64,000 nucleotides of DNA from Molossus alvarezi (taxonomy: Eukaryota > Chordata > Mammalia > Chiroptera > Molossidae): the NCBI GenBank assembly GCA_037176705.1, contig CM073886.1:15708501-15772500 (forward strand), written 5' to 3'. A program made the position numbers and the translations under genes. The notes beneath the pieces were generated by a model. The model did no database searches. It was not told where the DNA came from and saw only the letters and a list, made by a program, of their open reading frames with translations. Below, piece by piece: positions 44,901-56,342 of this stretch. How positions within the stretch are numbered: the stretch's first letter is position 1; each line of letters opens with the position of its first letter.

Positions 44901-45331
44901 TGGGAAGTCCAGGGAGGGTCTTAAGCTGGAGAGGCTCCTCATTTTTGTTTTAGATTGCTCCGCAAGTCTATAGGGAAGAATGGAAGGCAGGGAGACTAAA
45001 GAGACAGGTGCAGTCCCAAAGGCAGGGAGTGATGGCAGCCTGGAACCGGACAAGAACAATGAGGCGGGGGAATTGGAGACAAGAGATGAAACATTCAGGA
45101 GGTAGAACCGACAGGACTTTATGTGGGCCCAGACACCAAGTCTACAAATCTTTGGATGACCCCCAAGGGCATTGAACTTCTGGCCTTCACCTGTCTTTCC
45201 TGCCACCTGCTCCTCCAGCAAACATCCGGGGACCATGCAACTTCCCAGGGAGATGCATTCTCACACCAAAGAGCCTCTGCTCAAGCTCACCTTTTGCCTA
45301 GACTCCTTCTCCGAAGGCCCGCTAAACTTTA

Positions 45332-45431
45332 TTTTTTAATTTTTTTTGTATGTGCTCCTAGCGGGAATCGAATCCGGGACTCTCTGGTCCGTAGGCGGAC
45401 ACTCCAACCGCTGAGCCAAACCGGCCAGGGC
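45332..45431 (-). mobile_element. Short head-only Ves with A tail and TSD
   Basis: Reading the minus strand, the head runs GCCCTGGCCGGTTTGGCTCA to GGAGCACATAC and passes straight into the A tail. An 18-bp TSD (AAGGCCCGCTAAACTTTA / AAGGCACATTAAACTTTA, three mismatches) shows that it inserted in this short form. Confidence 0.82.
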
Positions 45432-45610
45432 GCAAGGCACATTAAACTTTAAAGTTCAATTCAAAAGTCACCCTTTGCCCTCTCAGATACTTCCCCTGCT
45501 ATCCAAGCACTCTCCTAGCCCTCTCCCTACTCATCCAACAGCTTTTATACATCCAACAGTGGTGTGTTAACTATTCGTTTTCTTTGTAGTTTATGTCTAA
45601 ATGCCCAACA

Positions 45611-45780
45611 CTGGCCTTGGCTGGAGCGTCATACCGTACACCAAAAGGTGACAGGTTTGATTCCTGTGTATGAGCACATACTCAGGTTGCAGTTTGGTCA
45701 GGGCGTGTTCAGGAGGCAACCAATCCATGTTTCTCTCTCTCTTCCTCTCTCTAGAATCTTTTTTTTGTAGTTTAAAAATA
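45611..45780 (+). mobile_element. Degenerate Ves SINE with internal deletion
   Basis: GGCCTTGGCTGGAGCGTCAT lacks most of the GGCTCAGNGGTTAGA segment. The body and TC run are recognisable. Confidence 0.7.
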
Positions 45781-46120
45781 AAATAAATGCCCAATGCTGT
45801 GTTCCATGTCTAGCATAGAAGGGCAATGTGAAGTTTCCAGAATAAATGGATACTTTTGAAAAGGCTGTGACTGCCAGCATTTATTCTTGGATTTATTACA
45901 GTGGGGTGGGGATGGGGGTGGTATTTGATGCAATGACTCAAAAGGAACTAGATAGCTGTCCAGTACACTCATCTGACATCCCCTTCAACTTTTTTCACAA
46001 CCCATTCTACCCCAGGCTTGAAAGGTGTCTCAACAAATGCTAACTTCTTATTAATACCAAAGCCTAAAATGTTAAGACAATAAAATATAAAATTGTATTT
46101 ACAACGAAATCTGCCTATTT

Positions 46121-46364
46121 TATTTATTTATTTTGGTTAATCCTCACCTGAGAATACTTTTCCACTGATTTTTTTAGATAGAGTGGAAGGAAGAGAGGGA
46201 GGGAAATAGTGAGAGAATCATAGATTGGTTGCCTCCTGAACAACCCCAACCAGTGTAGGGATCGAACCTGCAACCCAGGCACATGCCTTTGACCAGGAAT
46301 CGAACCAGTGACCCCCTTGGTCCAAGAACCACCGCTCTAACCACTGAGCTAAACCGGCCAGGGC
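46121..46364 (-). mobile_element. Ves SINE, subtype A (older)
   Basis: TTAATCCTCACCTGAGAATA to CCGGCCAGGGC; TSD AAATCTGCCTATTTT. Confidence 0.93.
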
Positions 46365-46391
46365 AAAATCTGCCTATTTTAAAAATACATG

Positions 46392-46608
46392 AGCCTGGCC
46401 GGTGTGGCTCAGTGGTTGAGTGTCAACCCATACACCAAGAGGTTGTCAGTTTGATTCCTGGTCAGGGCACATGCCCAGGTTGTGGGCCCAATCCCCAGTG
46501 GGGGCAATGCAGGAGGTAGCCTCGATGTTCTCTCTCATCAATATTTCTATCTCTCTTTCCCTCTCCCTCTCTCTCTAAATATCAATTTAAAAAATTATTT
46601 AAAAAATA
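46392..46608 (+). mobile_element. Ves SINE, subtype B
   Basis: GCCTGGCCGGTGTGGCTCAG head; TSD AAAAATACATGA. Confidence 0.92.
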
Positions 46609-46959
46609 TAAAAATACATGAAATATACTGAAGTGTTAAGAGAGGCTATCATTGTTCAATAGAATGAGTACTTTTTATCTTTTTTATATATCTTCTATCA
46701 TCATATTCCACAATAAGAGGAAAACAAACATTAAATACGTGGTAACAGATTTTAAAAGGCAGAGCATGTCATACCATTAAATTGGAAAGTAAATCTAGCC
46801 TTATCTTCCCAAAGGTAACTAGAATTAGAATATAGCTTTGTTATATGCTGTGAATATACTAAGGTATAATGTAATGCTCTTCCAATATCCATTCTGTCTT
46901 AGATAATGTGGGACAATAATTACTCATTATTCAGATCATTGTCTAAAATAGAAAAAATA

Positions 46960-47216
46960 GCCTTGGCCGCTTTTGCTCAGTGGTTAGAGCGTCAGCCTGC
47001 GGATCAGAGAGACCCGAGTTCGGTTCCCGCTAAGGGCACGTACCTCGGTTGCAGTTTGTCCCTGGCCCTGGTTGGGGTTGTGTGGGTGGCAACCAGTTGA
47101 TGTGTGTCTCTCACATCGATGTTTCTCTCTCTCTCCCTCCCTCTCTCCTTCCTGCTCTATCTGAAGATAAATGCAAAAATGTCCTTGGGTGAAGATTAAA
47201 AAAAAATTAATAAATA
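46960..47216 (+). mobile_element. Ves SINE, subtype A
   Basis: GCCTTGGCCGCTTTTGCTCA head; TSD AAAATAGAAAAAATA on both sides. Confidence 0.92.
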
Positions 47217-47396
47217 AAATAGAAAAAATATAGATTAGTGAATATATTTATACATTTACACATTAAAGAAACATTTATTTTCAAATTGTGTATTGTATAA
47301 ACTATATAAATGGACATTGAGGTTAGTTGATAAAAACAATGACAATTCACAATAGGTCAATAGCATATATTATCACATAACTGCAGAAATCTTTAA

Positions 47397-47788
47397 AAAA
47401 AATTTTTTTCTTTATTGATTTTTAGAGAGAGAGGAAGGGAGAGGGACAGAGAAATATAAACATCAATGAACGAGAACATTGATTGGCTGCCTCCTGCATG
47501 TCCCCCACTGGGGATCAGCTCCACAACCCAGGCATGTGCCCTGACTGGGAATCGAACTGGCGTCCTCTTTTTTTTTACTTTTTTTTTCTTTATTGATTTT
47601 AGAGAGAGAGGAAGGGAGAGGGAGAGACAGAAACATTGATGAGAGAGAACATCGATTGGCTGCCTCCTGCATTCCCCCTACGGGGGATTGGGCCCACAAC
47701 CTGGGCATATGCCCTGACCGGCAATCAAACCAGCGACCTCTTGGTGCATGGGTTGACGCTCAACCACTGAGCCACAACTGCTGGGTGT
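47397..47788 (-). mobile_element. Two Ves SINEs, subtype B, nested or in tandem
   Basis: A reverse copy without its distal head (47397-47567) is followed by a complete reverse copy (47568-47788). GCAGAAATCTTTAAA flanks the whole block, consistent with one insertion inside the other. Confidence 0.85.
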
Positions 47789-47812
47789 GCAGAAATCTTT
47801 AAACAAAAAGAT

Positions 47813-49685
47813 CTAATTACTAGAACCAGAAGTTGAAGGCATACTAAAAGAATCCTTAATGTTATGAAGCCTAGGTTTCAAAAAGCTGCCAATTATAGAA
47901 TGGACTCTACTCTGGAACTGTTGATTATTTCTTGTTGCATCTCTTTCAGTGTGAAATGGAGCCTTTGAAACTCAGGTGTGGCATCAACAAAGTCAAGAAG
48001 GTAGTCCAAACTCTTTACTTAAATTTGGTAATCTCTTGAGCTCCGTCTCCTTTTTTGAACAACTTGCTTTGTAATCCCACCTTTTTTTTTTTTTTTATCC
48101 TCGAGGACATTTTTCCATTTTTAGTTCAGACAGAGTGGGAGGGAGAGACAGGAAGAGAGAGAGAAACATCGACGTGAAAGGGACACATCGAGTGGCTGCC
48201 ACCCGCACGACCAACCAGGGTTGGGGACAAACTGCAACCGAGGTATGCACCCTTAGCTGGAACTGAACCTGGATCTCTCTGGACCGCAGGCTGATTCTCC
48301 AACCACTGAGCCAAACCGGCCAGGGCTGTAATCCACCTTTTGATTTTGGGTGACTACCCTTTCCTTCTTCATCCCCATTTAACCATACCCTATCACCGTC
48401 CAGCTTGATTTCCAACTTCCCACATTTCTTGAGACTTTGTCTATAATCCTCATCTTCTAATCCTTGATGATCATATTCAGGTTCCTTTTTGTAAAGAAGA
48501 TTTTCCCATGTATTTGCTATGGTTATTTATTTTACTTCATCCCAGGTCTTTGCCCAATTAAAAACTGCAGTTTTTATATTATAGGTTTTAATCTTGAAAA
48601 CTCCATTGTCCCCTTTATCTTGCTCATCATCACTTTCTTTAAAAATTACAAGACTGTCTTCAAATTGCTTCCATCTATAAGGCTGTTTGCAGTTTAAGAT
48701 CACACCTTTATTCATTGGTTGAATCAAGGTTGAAATATGGGGCAAGAACATGCATTTTATTTGACCATCCTCACTATTTAGTGATTCAGCCAAAGGGTGA
48801 ACTGGAGAACTGTCCAGAAGTTACAAGGCCCTGACATCCTCTTCATGGACTCTTAGAACGTTAAGTTGAAAATGCCTGACCTCAGGAACAAAATGTTGAA
48901 AGAACCATTCTGAAAACAATTCTCTGGTGCACCAAACATCTTTACTGTGTTTATATATAACAAGCAATGTACTTGTATCCTCTTTCACATTTTTGGGCAG
49001 CTTTGATTTTCCAATAATAATGATAGACTAACTTGTGAGTTCTATTTGCACATAAAAGAGCAGATAATCGTTCTTTGTGTATTTTCCTTCCAGGCAGGCA
49101 GGTATCTTTTCTACTTTCCTGAGTGTTTTCCAGCATTGATTTCCAAAGGAGGTCCATCTCACCTCCTCTGTATAGTTGAGCTAGACATTTTCTCCTTTGA
49201 TAAGCAGGGGCAGTTTTTGTCGAAATGGCTCAACATTTTCTGAAACTGAACCTAGGACTTGTTCCACACATACTTTTCAGTTCCGAATTGTGTGCATATT
49301 TCAAAATCTAAAAAGCCAACCAGTACTAGCTTTGAAGTATGTTTGCCCAAAACACTATGCAAATCTCTCTGCAGCAGCCTGAAGCTCCACACCTCTAACA
49401 GGGACACCAGCTGAGTGTTTCTGTTGATACCATGTGTAGATGGCATTGTCCACATCACCATATTTGGCTCCTGTTGTCCACTTTCTCTTCTTAGCCCTGA
49501 CTAATGGCATGTCCTGCTTCAGTACAAAGTCCAAAATCAATTTCTTATTCTTTTTATGTCATAAAATGTTGATTTACCGATTCCAAATTCATCCATTACA
49601 CTTTTAAGAGAGTCCAGCTTCAATCCTAATTAGAACCTACATTTTCTTCTCCAAATTCAATGTTGTCTGTTTCCCTCTTATTCAT
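47813..49685 (-). pseudogene. TIGD7: TIGD7 pseudogene (Tigger transposable element-derived 7)
   Basis: TIGD7 is a domesticated pogo/Tigger transposase, normally one intronless frame of about 549 codons between ZNF263 and ZNF75A. Here the minus strand keeps similarity from the start (ATG 49683-49685, MNKRET) to the native end (SMPSTSGSSN, stop 47813-47815), but no long frame survives. I see stops after ERFA (49355-49357), after DVRAL (48821-48823) and after TWDEVK (48527-48529). More stops follow FRF and KGENV, and there are several frame changes, including in the first 60 codons. A young Ves sits in the last quarter (48082-48326). Conserved blocks remain legible: KRKWTTGAKYGDVDNAIYTW, SENVEPFRQKLP, FLPHISTLIQPMNKGVIL, DFVDATPEFQRLHFTLKEMQ. 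The gene is dead unless the assembly is badly wrong. Confidence 0.9.
48082..48326 (-). mobile_element. Ves SINE, subtype A, inside the TIGD7 pseudogene
   Basis: Reverse copy flanked by GTAATCC(C)ACCTT. It splits TIGD7 between the KGGLQ and SKLFKK codons. Because TIGD7 is also on the minus strand, Ves and gene share orientation. Confidence 0.93.
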
Positions 49686-49689
49686 CCTG

Positions 49690-50128
49690 AATTTGGCTTC
49701 AAACAACCAACAGAATAAAAGGGAAAAGCCTTACTGAAATGGAAAAAAAATTTAAACAAAAAATTAGCTCAGTGCCCTAGAAGGCACAGGCACATTTGTA
49801 CTGAAGAGTAATGGGCTAGCTAAAAGGAATAAGGGCTCAAGATTGAAGTGTTAGTCTAGAGGTAAAGGTATTATGAACTCAGAAAGCTGCCACTGCTAAA
49901 GTCTTCTCTTGCCATTGCTCCTGCAAGACATGGATGATAAAATTTTCAGAACTGCCCTGCTCCTCCTCTCCCTTGGCAGATATAGCAGAACCAATCAGGA
50001 ATAATAGGACTACCTGCATACTCTGTAAGTCAACACAGGAAACAAACACATGGAAAAGAGGAGGCAAGATGTGCCCACAAGAAGTACAGACCCAGGTGAG
50101 ATAAGTGGCAACAAAAAGTGGTGCTTGA
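49690..50128. other. TIGD7 upstream region; nothing recognised
   Basis: No promoter element or coding sequence recognised. If TIGD7 had an upstream non-coding exon as in human, I cannot place it. Confidence 0.35.
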
Positions 50129-50129
50129 G

Positions 50130-50303
50130 GCCCTGGCTGGGTAGCTCAGCTAGTTAAAACATCGTCCCAATATGCCAAGGTTGCAGGTCCCACCCCTGGT
50201 CAGGGCACATACAAGAATCAACCAATGAGTACATAAGTAAGTGGGACAACAAATCTCTCTCTCTCCCCCCTCCTTTCTAAAATCATTCAATTTAAAAAAA
50301 AAG
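50130..50303 (+). mobile_element. Ves SINE, subtype C
   Basis: GGCCCTGGCTGGGTAGCTCA head; flanks AAAAAGTGGTGCTTGAG / AAAAAGTGCTTGAG are a TSD with a 3-bp indel. Confidence 0.9.
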
Positions 50304-51654
50304 TGCTTGAGAAGATGGGAATGTGAAAGCTTCAAAGGCAAGGACAGTAATATTATGCAGCAAAGATGCAATGAGGTTCTCCTCTTCCAAAAGGACCCGA
50401 TTTGACCTCACTGCCAGAAAAGAATATGGTGTTCATATTACTCTGTATGTAGTGTTCACTGCATAGCTGTTCATCCAACTGGTTAAAGACTCCAAGCTTA
50501 TCCTGACATTGGGATATCTGGAGAGCTAGATTCAGTAATATCTTTACATGAAGAAGAAAGTTCCTCTTCATATGCTGTCCATATGAATGAAATCCAACTT
50601 TTATTACATTCAATATAGCATTCTCAAAGACCAATCTTTAACAATGTCATCAGTAAGTATGTAAATTATTTGTTACTGGAACTTTTCTGCTCTCAGATCT
50701 TCCTTGTGTACATCTGGTGTATTCTCAAGTACTATTTTTCAATCTTCAATATGTGGGATATTAGCAAGTTTCAGAATCATGGAAATTCTTAGAGGTGAGT
50801 CTAACAGTTTTACATATATTTTACCATAATTAAAAAGTTTCAAAAATTTTAAAGATCTGTCCTTTTGTTTGTTTTCCTAAATCTACATTAGGGTTTTAAG
50901 TAGCACACTTTTTATATTTGAGATTTTATTTGGTTTCTCTTCAGTGTAGATTTTGTTTAATTTGAACCAAGACTCAATTATTCCATTGCTTGAAAAATTT
51001 AAAAAGTTTCTCTACTGGTGTTTCTGGTCAGTTGTTTCCTATAAATCCTTCTGTTCACAGTCTTCTGTAGCTCAGCTCCCTCAAGTATTCCGTTCAGGTC
51101 CTCCTGGTGCTGCCCAATTCCATTTATTCCTTAGAAATATCCTACTCTAGATTAATTTCATGGTCCTCAATCCAGATATACAACATCATGGAAAGTAACA
51201 ACTGCCGCTTTTTTCCATTCCAGGTGCTATGAAGAAAAAAAAGCATGTCAGAGAAATGAGGAAAATGATTGGTATTTTCAGTCATTTTTCCTCTCCTTTA
51301 GAAGAGAATGACTGACTGGCTTTCAGTCATTCCTCAACTATGTAGAATTCTCATACGCCTCTAATCTAGGATCCCAGAAGAGCCTAACTGTTAGTTTTCC
51401 TCTAACATGTGTTTCAAGAAGTGCTAACTGGTTTATGGAGCACTAAGATCAAGAAAGGATATCATAGTTAATATGGTGTGGAGGCTGTGAAAGGCTAAGA
51501 TCAAGTAACCTTGTAAAAGAGGCAGCTATAACTAAGGTAGTACTAATTAATAATGAATAACTATTAGAAATGGAAAATAAAAAGAATATGTTTGTCAGCC
51601 AATAGTAGCGATATTAACTCCAGCCAGTCACCCAGCAAAAACACTCAGCCTGGC
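50304..51654. other. Intergenic DNA; nothing recognised
   Basis: About 1.3 kb with a 93-codon minus-strand open frame (50353-50634) of no recognisable family. No RNA gene or named repeat. Confidence 0.35.
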
Positions 51655-51935
51655 TCTGGCCAGTTTGGCTCAGCAGTTAGAGCGTTGGCCTGCAGACTGG
51701 AAGGTCACTGGTTCAATTCCCAGTCAAGGGCATGTACCTGGGATCCAGATTCAATCCACTGCCCTGGTTGGGGTCATTCGGAAGGCAACCAATTGATGTC
51801 TCTCTCTCTCTCTCTTTTTTTGATGTGTCTCTTTCACATTGATGTTTCTCTCTCTATCCCTCCCTCCCTTCCACTCTATCTAAAAATCAATGGAAAAATA
51901 TCCTTGGGTGAAGATTAACAGCAACAACAACAAAA
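51655..51935 (+). mobile_element. Ves SINE, subtype A, with internal partial duplication
   Basis: GATGTCTCTC...GATGTGTCTC duplication near the (TC)n run; flanks ACACTCAGCCTG / AGACTCAGCCTG. Confidence 0.9.
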
Positions 51936-52186
51936 AGACTCAGCCTGCTCTAGTAGTTGTGTAGCATCTCAAAGTAAACTCTGTGTATTTACTTTCATTA
52001 CTTCCCGCCTGTGCATTCATCATTTCTCAAAACATGTTCAGGCAGGAGAAGGTGAAAGCGAAAGGAAAGATTCAAGGAACTTTTACGGGCTCCACAGCAA
52101 GAATAAGCAACTAGGGCATCAAATTCAACCAATGAAAATCATTAGTCGTCCTCATTCACTGTTCACCTTTTTTGTTTGTATGTTTT

Positions 52187-52418
52187 GGTTAATCCTCACC
52201 CGAGGATATTTTTCCATTGATTTCCAGAGAGAGTGGAAGGAGGGAGAGAGAGAGAGAAACATTGATGTGAGAGAGACACATCGATTGGTTGTCTCCTGCA
52301 CAACCCGGACCTGAGCTGAAGATCAAACCGAAAACCTGGGTAATATGCCCTTGACCCGGAATCGAACCTGTGACTCTGGTCTGCTGCCATCGCTCTAACA
52401 GCTAAGCTAGCCAGGGCA
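52187..52418 (-). mobile_element. Ves SINE, subtype A (older)
   Basis: TTAATCCTCACCCGAGGATA to AGCTAGCCAGGGC; diverged flanking repeat around TTCACC. Confidence 0.88.
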
Positions 52419-52696
52419 CTTCACCATTTTGTGCCTTGCTGCTGCTTTTTCTTTCACAGGGCCTCTTCTCCCACTTCGTTCTCTCCATCTTCCCTAACTC
52501 CCTACCCAAGCTATGAATCAGGCCTGCCAATGAAATCCAAAGGCATTGCTTGCAGAACTTCATTTATTCAATACGTTCCAGTCATATGCTCAGCTTTGGG
52601 CCAGCTGAGGAGGATCTCAATGCTAAGAACATCACTCTTCACTGGTTCTGGTTCTGAGACTGGAAACAATAATGACTTTTAAAGAAACTAAGTCCA

Positions 52697-52942
52697 ACCC
52701 TGGCTGGTATGGCTCAGCAGTTAGATCATTGGCCTGTGGACCAGAGAGTCCCGGGTTCAGTTCCCGCCAAGGGCACGTACCTCGGTTGCAGTTTGTCTCC
52801 AGCCCGGTTGGGGTCGTGTGGGTGGCATCCAGTCGATGTGTCTCTCTCACATCGATGTTTATCTCTCTCTCTTCCTCCCTTTCTCCCTCCCGCTCTATAT
52901 GAAGATAAATGCAAACGTGTCCTTGGATGAGGATAAAAAAAT
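52697..52942 (+). mobile_element. Ves SINE, subtype A
   Basis: ACCCTGGCTGGTATGGCTCA head, tail with AAAAAAATAAAG; TSD AAAGAAACT. Confidence 0.92.
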
Positions 52943-53403
52943 AAAGAAACTTGATAGTCCCAACTTGATAGATTCTAAGGAACTGAAAATGCTTTGAAAC
53001 ATATGCAAGTGACAGGCAGATGCCTATAATTATTGCCTCTGTTTAATCCTTTTCTCACTCAAAAAGGATCATGATCTGTGCCTCAGGAATGTAACACCAT
53101 TCTACCTAAAAGCAAAAGTAGTGTAATGGCCCTGTTAATGGTCTCTCATTTTCATTCCCACTTTAAACTTATCTCCAGATGAACTGCCCTGGAAAGAAGC
53201 TCCCTCAAAAACCTTCAAATAATGCTCGGGTACACACTCCATTAAATGCATTCTCTTCACTCCCATTCAAAGCAAACAGATCTACATAAACTTATTTTCT
53301 AACTTTCTTTCCCTAAATGTAGCCAAGTTACATTTAGTAAAAATACTGAAGATTCTACACTCTAATCTCTCCAGCTTTTCAAGGCTATGCTTTTACCTTA
53401 CCC

Positions 53404-53664
53404 CAGTGATTTTCAACTTTTTTCATCTCGCGGTACACTTATTTACTAAAATTCTGCATCACACCAAAAATTGTATTATATTTTTTTGCTAATCTGACAA
53501 AAAAGGTATAATTTTGATTCATTTACGCCGAACAGCTATTGTGGTGCTGGCTGTTGTCATTTTAAAATTTGACAATCTAAGGGAAAAGAGGTCAGTATCC
53601 CTGATTAAATAGTCAGGTACTACATGTTTAAAAATTCTTGCAGTGCACTGGCTGAAAATCGCTG
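53404..53664. mobile_element. Non-autonomous hAT DNA transposon, 261 bp
   Basis: Terminal inverted repeats CAGTGATTTTCAAC and, at the other end, the complement of CAGCGATTTTCAGC, flanked by 8-bp CCTTACCC (53396-53403) and CCTTAACC (53665-53672). An 8-bp TSD and CAG...CTG ends define hAT. The interior (TCTCGCGGTACACTTATTTA, TTTTTTGCTAATCTGACAAA) has no coding capacity. Confidence 0.82.
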
Positions 53665-54064
53665 CCTTAACCTCTGCTCACTCCCATCCCGTATAGTCTT
53701 TTATAATTTTCCGCAACCAAAGGTCAACTTCCATTTTCTTGGAATTTCTGTAGCCTTCAGCTTATGTCCTCCCTTTTCCTACCCTGTGTTATTGATATTC
53801 ATGAAATTGCCTGAGCCCTGCCAGATTCCTTGATTCAAAGACACTGTTCTATTAACTCTTTAACACTGGCTACACCTATTAGACTAAATAATTCCTTGAC
53901 TGGTAGAGGCTGACACTGAAGACACTAGTAATTAGAACACAAACAAACCGAAATACACAGGTTCCTTTAAATATGATTCAGTAGGATGTGGAATGCTCAT
54001 CTTACTCAGGTAATTTGGCCAAACACTGCAGGTAACACGAGATGAAAAGAAGGTTCCCATTCTT

Positions 54065-54190
54065 CAGGAAGCATGCTGTAGTGAAAAAGGACCTAAATTA
54101 CAGTCTAGGAGCTGCCGATGGTAAGTTATGTGACCCTGACAAGTCAGCTCTTAGCTCTCGATTTCTCTGTCACAGAGAACTATAAATGTA
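54065..54190 (+). repeat. MIR SINE fragment
   Basis: AATTACAGTCTAGGAGCTGC, GTTATGTGACCCTGACAAGT and CTCGATTTCTCTGTCACA. Confidence 0.55.
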
Positions 54191-54199
54191 ACCTATTTC

Positions 54200-55360
54200 A
54201 TATATCTCACACGAAAAAAACAATTGTGAGACGCACAGCCCAAAACAGGGTATTGCCCCCTCAGTGCCGTTGATCCTGAACGGAACAAAAAGGCCTCCTC
54301 CTTGAGGAGGTAAAAATGAGCCTGGGACGAAAACTCGAGCATGACCGGCGGGGCCAGGCCGGCCAAGGGCCCTGACGGCGAAGACCTTAACCGGGCAGGA
54401 CTTCCGAATACCTGGCAACCAGCCGCCCGTAGGCTAAGCAGGAACCACCCGGACGCGTAACGCCTCACAGAGCCAGGCCACGAGACGGCGACACTTCGGT
54501 TTGAGCCGCGTGCAGGGCCCTTCTAGGCTCCGCAACCTGGAGACTCTGTGGCATATATTCTTCCGGGCGCCACTGTTGAACCAGTCCGGAGGCTGGTTCC
54601 TTCCGCGGAGCCAAGAACCGCGGCGCAGGCAGACGCAGCTGGGCTGCAAAGCCAGCCGGGAAGTGCTCCACTTCCACTTCCGGTTGCAGCGCGGGTTTCA
54701 GACTGCAGCCTAGAAAAGGCCCTAGGTGGGCGAGGCGTCCAGTAGGCCTGGTGGGACCTGCGCCTTAGATTCCTCCTATCTCAGGTCTGTGAACAGTGTC
54801 CAGCGGCCGAGAGTTGTGGCCCTTGCGCGGCAGCCGGAAGTGCGAATTGCGGTTGAGCCGGAGAATGAGGGAGCGGCCACCACGAAGCCCAGCTGTCTGA
54901 GGTAACCAAGAATCGGTTCTCTTTCGTCGTCGACTGCGGAGCCCCGGAGACCTGCCGGCCAGTGCTCGAGGCTGCTGCAAGGTGTTTGGAGGCGAGACGC
55001 CATTTCTCGTGGCCGAGCGGCCAGAGCCTGCGGCCAGACTGTCTCCGGCGAGGCTGGCGGTCAGGCTCCGGAGGCCACTCTTCCTGCCCTTTGCGCAGAT
55101 AGCTCCGGGGCCTGCGGCTGGGGACGCTTCTACACTACTCGCTTACAAAAGTGCCCTCGAAGCCCGACTGCCCTCCGGAAATGTCCACGTTCCCGCCTCC
55201 GCTGGCTTGTTTGGAGGGGGCGGGGGGGGGGCCGGGGCGGCGGCGGCTGCTGACGTTACCCGACGGAGAACCGCAGTTTGGCGTCATAGAGATCACTTTC
55301 TTGTGATGCAGAAGTTCTCCAGCCGGGGTGGGCAGCAAGGAGCCCGCCGTTTGTGAATAC
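54200..55360. promoter_or_regulatory. CpG island: ZNF75A promoter, probably bidirectional
   Basis: Long CpG-rich block before ZNF75A. It contains ETS/GABP-type sites in opposite orientations: ACTTCCGGTT (54676-54685) and CCGGAAGTG (54834-54842). It also has a candidate first-exon donor GAG/GTAACC at about 54901 on the plus strand and a TGACGT half-CRE at 55251. In human, TIGD7 and ZNF75A start head to head from such an island (from memory). Here the minus-strand partner is dead. Confidence 0.7.
55213..55246 (+). other. G-rich tract, G-quadruplex candidate
   Basis: Runs of five, ten, four and shorter G blocks within 34 nt inside the CpG island. Confidence 0.6.
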
Positions 55361-56237
55361 CGTAGCTTCCTGGACAGAATCTGTGTCGGTTCTGCTGCAT
55401 CACTTCAGGGAGAGTGGGCCCACAAGGCTCTTCATAGCCTCTCTTAGAAGTCTAAAAGGCCCTTGAAACGTAGTCAGGAGAAGGGTCAACTTAATCATCA
55501 CCAATTGCCTTTCTCCCCCTTTTACAACTTGGTATTTGGACATTTTGTAAAGGAAGGTCGTCTGTGACTTTTCCTAGTTAAAGTAAACAGAAATTTAAAA
55601 ATACAGTATAAATCTGTGTAGTGCCCTTCATACATCTTGCAAAGAAGAGTGTTGAGCATCTAGTTACTTAATTGGGGAATTCTTTTTGAACAGAAAAGGC
55701 TACTTTTTCCCTAATTACTTTCCTTCTACTCTGGTTTCACTGCTTCAGCTCTCTTGCCAGTATTCATTGCAAGTAAAGGAGAGTCTCAAATGTTCCACGA
55801 AGAGAAGGCTTCCATTATCACAAGAGATTGAAGGGTCATAGAGGTTGTGCCCTTTTCTTAAAAGTAGAAGACTAGGGTGATAATATTAAAATTTAAAAGA
55901 AGCTCAGTGTTCTCCTAATCTTTGACATGGGGAAGATTCAGTAGAAAGCACATCAATGAACTCTCTGAATAATCCCCAAACTCTTTGGAGCCAGTGGGTG
56001 CCAATTTTCTCACCCACCAACTTTTCCTGATGTATTATTTTCTTGTAAAGGTAAAGTCATCAATGACATTTGTCTTCAATGAGCTGTGCTATAAATCAAC
56101 TGAATAATGTAAAGAAAAGGAGAGAAACAAAGGGCCTGGTAGTTGATTTTAAAGAGAATTTTTCTCTCATAATAAGTAGCAAAATTCATGTGACTTTATT
56201 ATTGACCCGCACTTTTTTTCTGCCCTCGGTGCCTTAG
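55361..56237. other. ZNF75A intron or 5' region; nothing recognised
   Basis: AT-rich sequence between the CpG island and the SCAN exon. No coding sequence or named repeat is seen. Confidence 0.45.
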
Positions 56238-56342
56238 GAAGAAGATCCTTTTACTGATTTTATTCCAGACCAGATTGGGCCTCAGTTTGTCAAAGGTGGT
56301 ACGGGTGTTGTGCCCAACACAGGAGCAACTGTTCCAGGCAGA

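Noticed and set aside
50353..50634. 93-codon minus-strand frame as a gene
   Set aside because: No recognisable family, no conserved features, and surrounding DNA without promoter or splice support.
56310..56342. Earlier start for the SCAN protein
   Set aside because: The upstream in-frame codons contain no ATG; the first ATG is at 56343.
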